From Methylobacteriaceae bacterium (GTDB lineage: Bacteria; Pseudomonadota; Alphaproteobacteria; Rhizobiales; Beijerinckiaceae), in the NCBI GenBank assembly GCA_020638195.1, contig JACKJC010000004.1, positions 434,001 to 498,000 of the forward strand: a stretch of 64,000 nt of DNA, written 5' to 3'. Of this stretch, positions 17,200 to 25,923 are shown piece by piece. Position numbers and translations under genes: made by a program. Every line of letters starts with the position of its first letter. Position 1 is the stretch's first letter. Under the pieces are notes generated by a model. That model ran no database searches. It had not been told where the DNA came from and saw only the letters and a list, made by a program, of their open reading frames with translations.

Positions 17200-18741
17200 T
17201 TACACCCCAGTGAATTGTCTACTTAGAATTTGTAGTTTTCTCTGCGAGGCATAGTCGCGGCAGAACAATGCAAACTGCTCTTCCCGTCCGGAAAATTTTT
17301 GGTCATCGCCTTCACCAAAGCGCGCCACATCCCACACGCGACACCCTGATGCGGCGCTGATCTTTAGCTTGGGTCCGATGGCGGAGGCCCGAGCGTCCCA
17401 ATATACAAAGGCGGTTAGGTAGTCGGAAGTCCCAAGCTTCAGCGATATCGGAGAAGCGAAGATACATTTATTTTTTCCAATTTTTCCCTCGACGTTCGAA
17501 TCAAAAGTGTATGTGATTGAAGTCTTGAGCTTAGAGTCGCATAGTGACATCACGCCCAATTCATCGCCTTGTTCGAATAATGTCGTGTATGGAAGCTCGA
17601 TAGGCTTTGACCAGCCGATAGCTGATAGAAATGTCGAAACGATACCAGCACGCTTTGACAGCTCTTCAAAGAGCCTATTCCTGCCAACCCGTACCCCGCT
17701 AACACGAGCAAAATTTTTCCCGTCAACGGCAAAATTGACGGTTAGACTGCCTCTTGAAGCAGCGACAATAAATTTCAGCGAACTGGCGAGCTCCGTAATC
17801 TCATATTTTTTGTTTGGCTCCACTTCTGCAGTGAAAGCCACACTATCGTTACGCATCGTGACATTCAAAAGTGGATTGAACAATCGGGCTTTGCGAAGTT
17901 CGAACGGAAGATTGCTAAGCGGCGGAACAACAACATGCATTTGCAGCCGATCACCCGCTTTTCGGCCGGAATGCCAATGCATATCACACATCCGAGACGA
18001 GGTCGGTGTAATTTTCAAAACCCCCGCCGAGAATTTTTCTACGCTGAGCGGTATTCCAAATCGAAGCGAGGAAATTTCAATCCCCTCTACTTTTAAATCG
18101 CCGAGACCAAGCGTTGCATCTATAAAATCAGAGACCGGTACGGCACCACTCAGTGAAAATTGGAATGCACCGCTTTCATAACCTACGGTGCGAAGCCATT
18201 CCGCTTTCTTCGCAGAATAGGCTGAAGCATCCGTGCCTATGATACTCTTGACAGCGTCTGCGAGCGGCGATCCTAGTAGCACTTCCTCCGCCGCATCGGC
18301 GACAAAGACCATGGACTGACGGTGAAGATTAGCGCCCCCCAACGCTTCACTCTGCCGGACTTTCTTCAGCGTCTGCGCAATCCACTCAAGTCCAAAGTGG
18401 CACAAATACATTTTCGTCGGGGCGTTGGAGCCACCAAATTCATAAATAACAACGAATGCAGGAAGGATTGTTTGAGTCAGATGCAAAAAATTACTTAATT
18501 TCATCGAAAGGCGGCGATCATCGAAATTATCGGTCGCCTTGATCTGGCAAAGAATTTTTAATGGTGGTGGCTGGGAGTCGAGGAACACTGCGGGAAGCTG
18601 ATTCCGCGGAAATTCAACAAACCAATCCCATCCCCTCTCATCATGCTTAGGAGGGGTGGCGGACAAATGAGAGTCTAAGCATTGCCTCTCGAAGAAATTC
18701 TCCCCGAGTCTCCCCAACTGCCTTGTTCTATCTTCGGCCAT
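17200..18741 (-). CDS. AT-rich islet gene: probable PD-(D/E)XK-fold protein of unknown function
   Basis: A 513-residue protein whose DNA is far more AT-rich than its neighbours: two 60-base lines counted by hand gave 45% and 38% GC. The N-terminal ~130 residues fit a restriction-endonuclease-like fold: Glu14 in 'GRLGENFFE', Asp39 in 'ERGWDWFVEF' and Gln66-x-Lys68 in 'ILCQIKATDN', in the order E...D...QxK seen in Mrr- and DUF4365-like domains, followed by a strand pair around 'PAFVVIYEF'. The remaining ~380 residues are mostly predicted strand, with no motif I know. It lies alone between eutB (10 bp) and thiC (40 bp) on their strand. No integrase, tRNA or partner gene is present. A solitary defence nuclease is the leading guess; a DNA-repair or regulatory role is possible. 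Confidence 0.65.
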   Translation of the reverse strand: MAEDRTRQLGRLGENFFERQCLDSHLSATPPKHDERGWDWFVEFPRNQLPAVFLDSQPPPLKILCQIKATDNFDDRRLSMKLSNFLHLTQTILPAFVVIYEFGGSNAPTKMYLCHFGLEWIAQTLKKVRQSEALGGANLHRQSMVFVADAAEEVLLGSPLADAVKSIIGTDASAYSAKKAEWLRTVGYESGAFQFSLSGAVPVSDFIDATLGLGDLKVEGIEISSLRFGIPLSVEKFSAGVLKITPTSSRMCDMHWHSGRKAGDRLQMHVVVPPLSNLPFELRKARLFNPLLNVTMRNDSVAFTAEVEPNKKYEITELASSLKFIVAASRGSLTVNFAVDGKNFARVSGVRVGRNRLFEELSKRAGIVSTFLSAIGWSKPIELPYTTLFEQGDELGVMSLCDSKLKTSITYTFDSNVEGKIGKNKCIFASPISLKLGTSDYLTAFVYWDARASAIGPKLKISAASGCRVWDVARFGEGDDQKFSGREEQFALFCRDYASQRKLQILSRQFTGV

Positions 18742-18768
18742 CGATCAAATCCGCGAATCGATGGCCGA
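18734..18768. repeat. 12-bp inverted repeat covering the start of the islet gene
   Basis: TCGGCCATCGAT (18734-18745) and ATCGATGGCCGA (18757-18768) are perfect reverse complements around an 11-base loop. The ATG of the islet gene (18741 to 18739) lies within one arm, so an RNA hairpin would hide the start codon, and a protein binding the DNA would block transcription. A TATAAT (18770-18775, also readable on the minus strand) lies just upstream and may be the -10 element. Confidence 0.6.
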
Positions 18769-18781
18769 TTATAATTCCGAC

Positions 18782-20650
<1,869 letters not shown>

Positions 20651-20708
20651 CGGCTGTTCCTCCACGTGAAGGGAATGCGAATGCGGGGAAGAAGGCGGGA
20701 TTATCCCG

Positions 20709-20790
20709 GTCAGCCTTCCCTGCGCCGGCATTACCCGGATCAGGTTCTATGGGTCTCATCTCAGCCGCCGAGAACCGGCAGCACCCCATG
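20709..20790 (-). promoter_or_regulatory. TPP riboswitch (THI element)
   Basis: Read on the minus strand, the leader of thiC contains GGGGTGC, then GGCTGAGATGAGACCC, then GAACCTGATCCGGGTAATGC and GCGCAGGGAAGG. These are the conserved parts of the thi-box: the CTGAGA pyrimidine-sensing arm, the ACCC, and the GAACCTGATC...GTAATGCC...GCGAAGGGA pyrophosphate arm. It ends about 60 bases before the thiC ATG, so control of translation at the GGAGGAA site is likely. Boundaries are good to about 5 bases. Confidence 0.95.
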
Positions 20791-20862
20791 GCGTTGGTGG
20801 AAACATAGACTTGCCACCGGTCCGCTTCAAGCGTAGCCCGGCGCCAGCTTTTCAGAGGGCCC

Positions 20863-21810
20863 ATGCACGATCACGCGCACGACCACGATCACGACCATTC
20901 CACCCATGGACACGCGCACAGCCATTCACACGCGCCAGCCGATTTCGGCCGCGCTTTCCTGATAGGCATCGCGCTCAACACCGGCTTCGTCGGCGTCGAG
21001 GCGCTCTACGGCGTCCTCTCCAATTCCATGGCCCTGCTGGCCGACGCCGGGCACAATCTCAGCGACGTGCTTGGCCTCGCCGTCGCATGGCTCGCCCATA
21101 GCCTCGGCAAGCGCCCGCCGAGCGAGCGCTTCACCTACGGCCTGCGCGGCTCGACCATTCTGGCGGCCCTGTTCAACGCGGTTCTGCTGCTCGTCACCGT
21201 TGGCGGCCTGGGCTGGGAGGCGATCCAGCGTTTGAGCCGCCCCGAGCCCGTGGCCTCCGGAACGATGATGGTGGTGGCGGCCATCGGCATCGCCGTCAAC
21301 GCCGGCACGGCCCTGCTCTTTGCTTCGGGCCGCAAGAGCGACCTCAATATCCGTGGCGCCTATCTCCACATGGCGGCCGACGCCGGCGTGTCGGTCGGCG
21401 TCGTGCTGGCCGCCATCGTCATCCGCTACACGGACTGGCTCTGGCTGGACCCGGTCGCGAGCCTCCTGATCAACGCCGTCATCGTCTGGGGCGCCTGGGG
21501 ACTGTTGCGCGAGGGAACGCGCATGTCGCTCGCAGCCGTCCCGCAGCACATCGACCCCACGGCCGTCCGCGATTTCCTGCGCGCGCGCCCTGGCGTCGTC
21601 GCCCTGCACGACCTGCATATCTGGCCGATGAGCACGACAGAGGTGGCGCTCACGGGCCATCTGGTGATCCCGAAAGGCCACCCCGGCGACGCCTTTCTTC
21701 ACGAGACAGCGCAGGAATTGAACGCGCGCTTCGGCGTGCAGCACGCCACGCTTCAGATCGAGACCGATCCGAAAGTCGTCTGCCCACTGGAGTCGGACGC
21801 TGTGGTTTGA
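20863..21810 (+). CDS. Cation diffusion facilitator (zinc-type efflux transporter)
   Basis: A 315-residue CDF transporter that exports Zn2+ or similar ions in exchange for protons. It has a His-rich N-terminus (alternating HDHDHDHSTHGHAHSH) that may bind metal, then six membrane helices. Helix 2 carries 'LLADAGHNLSDVLGL' and helix 5 'HMAADAGVSVGVV', giving the four transport-site His/Asp residues of ZitB/CzcD-like proteins. The C-terminal cytoplasmic domain contains 'ALHDLHIWPMSTTEVALTGH'. It is divergent from thiC and appears monocistronic. Confidence 0.93.
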   Translation: MHDHAHDHDHDHSTHGHAHSHSHAPADFGRAFLIGIALNTGFVGVEALYGVLSNSMALLADAGHNLSDVLGLAVAWLAHSLGKRPPSERFTYGLRGSTILAALFNAVLLLVTVGGLGWEAIQRLSRPEPVASGTMMVVAAIGIAVNAGTALLFASGRKSDLNIRGAYLHMAADAGVSVGVVLAAIVIRYTDWLWLDPVASLLINAVIVWGAWGLLREGTRMSLAAVPQHIDPTAVRDFLRARPGVVALHDLHIWPMSTTEVALTGHLVIPKGHPGDAFLHETAQELNARFGVQHATLQIETDPKVVCPLESDAVV

Positions 21811-21891
21811 GCACACGCGCCTGACAAAAGGGTCTTTTCCCGAAAGCCATATGATGTTTATGTCGGACAATTCAAAATTCGGGAGGAACGG

Positions 21892-22380
21892 ATGACGGCG
21901 ACCCCATTCAATGCTGCGCGGCCCAAGACGAGCCTCGCCGAGATCGAGGCGAGCGTCGGCAAGGAGGTCGGGGTTTCGAAGTGGTTCACGATCGATCAGG
22001 CGCTGATCACCGCCTTCGGCAAGCTGACCCAGGACGAATATTTCATCCACATGGACCCGGTTCGCGCCGCCAAGGAGACGCCCTTCGGCGGCTCCATCGC
22101 ACACGGCTTCCTCACGCTCTCCATGATGTCGGCGATGGCCTATGACGCGCTGCCGGAAGTCGAGGGCCGCACGATGGGCATGAACTACGGCTTCGACAAG
22201 ATCCGCTTTCTCTCGCCCGTACCGGCCGGCTCGAAGGTGCGCGGCCATTTCGTAATCTCGGCGGTGGAAAAGAAGTCGCCGCAGCAGGTCGTCGTGCGCT
22301 ACGGCATTTCGGTGGAGATCGAGGGCAAGCCGAAGCCAGCGCTCGCCGCCGAATGGCTGACGGTGGCGTTTTTCGGATAA
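21892..22380 (+). CDS. MaoC-like hot-dog dehydratase
   Basis: A 162-residue single hot-dog protein. 'FGKLTQDEYFIHMDP' (Asp and His of the catalytic pair) and 'PFGGSIAHGFLTLSM' are the MaoC active-site signature of (R)-specific enoyl-CoA hydratases. GGGAGGAACGG lies just before the ATG. It precedes an SDR and an ACAD10-like phosphotransferase on the same strand, so the three may act in one acyl-CoA degradation route. The exact substrate is unknown. Confidence 0.9.
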   Translation: MTATPFNAARPKTSLAEIEASVGKEVGVSKWFTIDQALITAFGKLTQDEYFIHMDPVRAAKETPFGGSIAHGFLTLSMMSAMAYDALPEVEGRTMGMNYGFDKIRFLSPVPAGSKVRGHFVISAVEKKSPQQVVVRYGISVEIEGKPKPALAAEWLTVAFFG

Positions 22381-22387
22381 TCCCGCT

Positions 22388-22484
22388 CCCTCATCCTGAG
22401 GCGCGATCCGCAGGATCGCGCCTCGAAGGATAGCCGCGGCGAACATCCTTCGAGACGGCGTCTTCGACGCCTCCTCAGGATGAA
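22388..22484. repeat. Dispersed palindromic repeat, CTCATCCTGAGG family
   Basis: An imperfect palindrome between the MaoC and SDR genes. The outer arms CTCATCCTGAG and CTCAGGATGA pair. Inside is a perfect 10-bp hairpin (GGCGCGATCC-GCA-GGATCGCGCC, 22400-22422) and a second pair CTCGAAGGAT / ATCCTTCGAG. A related copy is at 62842-62946. Such elements occur in many copies between genes in Rhizobiales genomes. Confidence 0.75.
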
Positions 22485-22522
22485 GTATGTTGATGAAATC
22501 AGGGCGTGAGGACCCATCAGAA

Positions 22523-23443
22523 ATGACAATCTCCTTCAAGGACCGCGTCGCCATCGTCACCGGCGCCGGCAATGGCCTCGGTCGCTCGCATGCGCTGGCG
22601 CTCGCCGCGCGCGGCGCCAAGGTCGTCGTCAACGATTTCGGCGGCGCGCGCGACGGTTCGGGCGGCTCGTCGGAAGCCGCCGACAAGGTCGTCGTCGAGA
22701 TCAAGGCGGCCGGCGGCGAAGCCATGGCCGCGCCCTGCAGCGTCACCGACGAAAAGGGCGTCGCCGACATGGTGCGCAGCGCCATGGAAAAGTGGGGCCG
22801 CATCGACATCCTCATCAACAACGCCGGCATCCTGCGCGACAAGACTTTCTCCAAGATGGAGATCGCAGACTTCCGGCTGGTTCTCGACGTGCATCTGATG
22901 GGCTCGGTCATCTGCACCAAGGCCGTGTGGGACATCATGCGCGCGCAGAACTACGGCCGCATCGTGCTGACCGCGTCGTCTTCGGGCATCTACGGCAATT
23001 TCGGCCAGGCCAATTACGGCGCGGCCAAGATGGCCATGGTCGGCCTGATGAACGTGCTCTGCCAGGAAGGCGCGAAGAACAACATCCATGTCAACACGCT
23101 TGCGCCGACGGCGGCGACCCGCATGACGGAGGAGCTTCTGCCCAAGCAGGCGCTCGACCTCATGCGCCCGGAACTGATCACGCCAGGGGTGCTCTATCTC
23201 GTCAGTGAGGAAGGTCCGACGCGCTATATCATGGGCGCGGGCGCTGGCGCCTTCGCGCGCACGATCATCTACGAGACCGACGGCCTCTACATCGACGATC
23301 CCACGCCCGAAAAGGTCGCCGCGCATTTCGCCGAAATCGGCGATCCCGCGAAGCAGGAAGCATTGCAGAACGCCTTCCAGCAGACCAACAAATATGTCGG
23401 CAAGGCCGCGGCCGCGAAGGGCGTGGCGCTGAACAAGGGCTGA
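22523..23443 (+). CDS. SDR-family 3-hydroxyacyl-CoA dehydrogenase-like oxidoreductase
   Basis: A 306-residue short-chain dehydrogenase. It has the NAD(P)-binding 'VTGAGNGLGRSHALALA', the long 'VVNDFGGARDGSG' segment and 'ILINNAGILRDKTF' that are typical of the dehydrogenase part of peroxisomal-type multifunctional enzymes. The catalytic Ser-Tyr-Lys is in 'TASSSGIYGNFGQANYGAAK'. I chose ATG 22523 because the next upstream start (22487) lies within the palindromic repeat. It probably oxidises 3-hydroxyacyl-CoA and works with the MaoC hydratase just upstream. Confidence 0.92.
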   Translation: MTISFKDRVAIVTGAGNGLGRSHALALAARGAKVVVNDFGGARDGSGGSSEAADKVVVEIKAAGGEAMAAPCSVTDEKGVADMVRSAMEKWGRIDILINNAGILRDKTFSKMEIADFRLVLDVHLMGSVICTKAVWDIMRAQNYGRIVLTASSSGIYGNFGQANYGAAKMAMVGLMNVLCQEGAKNNIHVNTLAPTAATRMTEELLPKQALDLMRPELITPGVLYLVSEEGPTRYIMGAGAGAFARTIIYETDGLYIDDPTPEKVAAHFAEIGDPAKQEALQNAFQQTNKYVGKAAAAKGVALNKG

Positions 23444-23470
23444 GCGTTTCGCGCGCCGCTCATCATTGGA

Positions 23471-23556
23471 CGTCATTGCGAGCGAAGCGAAGCAATCCAT
23501 CCATCGGCTTTTCCGTAGGGATGGATTGCTTCGTCGCTTCGCTCCTCGCAATGACG
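23471..23556. repeat. Dispersed palindromic repeat, CGTCATTGCG family
   Basis: CGTCATTGCG (23471-23480) and CGCAATGACG (23547-23556) are perfect outer arms, with further pairing inside (GAAGCAATCCATC against GGATGGATTGCTTC). It lies between the SDR and phosphotransferase genes. Read in frame, it adds the false N-terminus 'VIASEAKQS' to the next gene. A shorter copy is at 32234-32263. Confidence 0.85.
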
Positions 23557-23570
23557 GTGAGGAGAAGCAA

Positions 23571-24602
23571 GTGTCTCTCGACGTCAAAACCCTCGACGAA
23601 CCCCGTCTCGCCGCCTGGCTCGAGAAAAACCTCGACGGGTTCAAGGGCCCGCTGAAAGCGACCAAGTTTGGCGACGGCCAATCGAACCCGACATTCCTGA
23701 TCGAGGCCACGAGCGGCGCCTATGTGCTGCGCCGCAAGCCGCCGGGCGTGCTGCTGAAATCCGCGCATGCCGTCGACCGCGAATTCCGCGTGCAGAAGGC
23801 GCTAGCCGACACCGGCGTGCCGGTCGCGAAAATGTATCTGCTCTGCGAGGACGACAGCGTCATCGGCACGGCCTTCTACATCATGCAGCGCCTCGTCGGC
23901 CGCATCTTCTGGAAGCCCGACCTGCCGGAAGTTTCCCGCGAGGAACGTGCGAAAATCTATGACGAGATGAACCGGGCGCTCGCCGCGCTCACCGCGCTCG
24001 ATCCGGCCAAGGTGGGCTTGTCCGACTTCGGCCGACCCGGCTCCTATTTCGAACGCCAATTCAAGCGCTGGACCGACCAGTACCGGGCCTCCGAAACCGG
24101 AACGATCGCGGCCATGGACGACCTCATCGCCTGGCTCGGCGGCAATACGCCGGCCGACGACGGTCGCGTCTCCATCGTCCACGGCGACTACCGCCTCGAC
24201 AACATGATCTTCCATCCGACCGAGCCGCGCCTGCTCGCCGTGCTCGACTGGGAATTGTCGACGCTCGGCCACCCCTTCGCCGATATCTCCTACCAGTGCA
24301 TGCAGTGGCGCACGGATTCGAAGAGCATCTTCTCCGGCCTCGGCGGCCTCGATCGCAAGGCGATCGGCGTACCGACCGAGGAAGAATATGTCGAAGCCTT
24401 CTGCAAGCGCGCGGGGCTGTCGGGCATCCCCAACTGGGATTTCTACATCGCCTTCAACTTCTTCCGACTGGCGGCAATCATCCAGGGCGTGAAAAAGCGC
24501 GCGCTCGACGGCAACGGCTCCAATCCCGAGCGCGGGCTGGCCATGGGCGAGATGGTGCCGGTGCTGGCGAAAGCGGGGCTGGAGACCATCGGCAAGGCGT
24601 GA
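23571..24602 (+). CDS. Phosphotransferase family protein (ACAD10-like kinase fold)
   Basis: A 343-residue aminoglycoside-phosphotransferase-fold protein. The catalytic loop 'VHGDYRLDNMIFHP', the metal-binding 'LLAVLDWELSTLGHP' and the nucleotide-binding 'SNPTFLIEATSGAYVLRRKP' are all intact. It resembles the kinase domain of ACAD10/11, which phosphorylates 4-hydroxyacyl-CoAs before beta-oxidation. The start is GTG at 23571 with AGGAG six bases upstream; the open frame upstream of it only translates the palindromic repeat. The linkage to MaoC and SDR genes supports an acyl-CoA role. Confidence 0.9.
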   Translation: MSLDVKTLDEPRLAAWLEKNLDGFKGPLKATKFGDGQSNPTFLIEATSGAYVLRRKPPGVLLKSAHAVDREFRVQKALADTGVPVAKMYLLCEDDSVIGTAFYIMQRLVGRIFWKPDLPEVSREERAKIYDEMNRALAALTALDPAKVGLSDFGRPGSYFERQFKRWTDQYRASETGTIAAMDDLIAWLGGNTPADDGRVSIVHGDYRLDNMIFHPTEPRLLAVLDWELSTLGHPFADISYQCMQWRTDSKSIFSGLGGLDRKAIGVPTEEEYVEAFCKRAGLSGIPNWDFYIAFNFFRLAAIIQGVKKRALDGNGSNPERGLAMGEMVPVLAKAGLETIGKA

Positions 24603-24740
24603 GGCCTGCCGACTTGTTTTCGTAGCGCGGCGGTCTATGTTGCACCGCATAACATTCGCGCGACTGAATGGGGTCGCCTACGCCTGACGGCGCAGGGGCC
24701 CCTTTGTCGCGCTTCCTCGACTTCGGCGGCCGCATCACGC

Positions 24741-25913
24741 ATGAAACGCGCAATTGTCATCGTCCTGGCTCTGGTCATCCTGCTCGGCGCGGCCGGCGGG
24801 CTCGGTTATTTCCAGATGGTCATGAAGCCGGCCATGATCAAAGGCTTCATCCAGAAGGCCGGCCAGCCGACGAGTTCCGTCGCCGCCACACAGGCCAAGA
24901 CCGAAACCTGGACGCCGACGCTCACCGCCATTGGCTCGCTGCGCGCCACGCAGGGCGTCGAGATCGCCCCGCAGGTCGGCGGCGTCGTGCGCGCCATCAA
25001 GTTCGAATCCTCGCAGGACATTCAGAAGGGGGCCCTGCTCGTCGAAATCGACGATTCGACCGAGCAGGCCGACCTCAAGGCCAATCAGGCCGCGCTGCGC
25101 AATGCGCAGGCGACCCTCGATCGCCAGTCCAAGCTCGTTTCGGGCGGCAATACCACACAGGCGAGCCTCGATCAGGCGACCGCGACGCGCGACCAGGCGG
25201 CGGCCGCCGTCGAACGCACCAAGGCGATCATCGCGCAGAAGCGCATCGTCGCGCCCTTTGACGGTCGCCTCGGCATCCGCCGCATCGACATCGGCCAATA
25301 CGTCTCCCCCGGCACGCCGCTGGTGACGCTGCAGAAGCTCGATCCGATCTACGTCGACTTCCAGGCGCCCGAGCAATATTTCGCGCGCCTGGCCGTCGGC
25401 CAGACGATCACGCTGACTGTCGACGCCTTCGGCGGCAAGACGTTCAACGGCAAGGTCAAGTTCCTCGACGCGCGCATTTCCACCGACACACGCAATTTCC
25501 TTGTGCGCGGCGAAATCCAGAACGACGAAAAGAAATTACTGCCCGGCATGTTCGCCAATGTCTCCGTGTCCGCAGGCTCGCCGCGCGAAGTCGTCACGCT
25601 GCCGCGCACGGCGGTCGTCTATTCGCTCTACGGCGACAGCGTTTACGTACTGAAGACGCCCGCGCCGAAACCGGGCGAAGCGCAGGCGGCGCAGCCGCAA
25701 GCGGGTGTGAAGCCGTCCGACACGCTCTACGAGGTCGAGCGCCGTTTCGTGCGCGTCGGCGAGACGCATGGCGACCGCGTCGAGATCGCCGACGGCGTGA
25801 AGGCGGGAGAGACCGTCGTCTCGGAGGGACAGGTCAAGCTATTTCCCGGCATGCGCGTGCGCATCGACCCGAAGGCGGGCCTTCCGCCGATGAACCCCAT
25901 GCCGAAGCTGTGA
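24741..25913 (+). CDS. RND efflux periplasmic adaptor
   Basis: A 390-residue membrane-fusion protein. An N-terminal anchor ('AIVIVLALVILLGAAGGLGY') precedes the lipoyl half 'GVEIAPQVGGVVRAIKF', an alpha-helical hairpin (about 105-165), the second lipoyl half 'IVAPFDGRLGIRRIDIGQYV', the beta barrel and the membrane-proximal domain. Lipid attachment is unlikely as there is no lipobox Cys. It lies 10 bp before the pump gene and has no clear ribosome site before its ATG. Confidence 0.92.
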   Translation: MKRAIVIVLALVILLGAAGGLGYFQMVMKPAMIKGFIQKAGQPTSSVAATQAKTETWTPTLTAIGSLRATQGVEIAPQVGGVVRAIKFESSQDIQKGALLVEIDDSTEQADLKANQAALRNAQATLDRQSKLVSGGNTTQASLDQATATRDQAAAAVERTKAIIAQKRIVAPFDGRLGIRRIDIGQYVSPGTPLVTLQKLDPIYVDFQAPEQYFARLAVGQTITLTVDAFGGKTFNGKVKFLDARISTDTRNFLVRGEIQNDEKKLLPGMFANVSVSAGSPREVVTLPRTAVVYSLYGDSVYVLKTPAPKPGEAQAAQPQAGVKPSDTLYEVERRFVRVGETHGDRVEIADGVKAGETVVSEGQVKLFPGMRVRIDPKAGLPPMNPMPKL

Positions 25914-25923
25914 GGCCAGACGC

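Noticed and set aside
23466..23570. Upstream extension of the phosphotransferase gene
   Set aside because: It only translates the palindromic repeat (VIASEAKQS peptide); a GTG with a good ribosome site follows.
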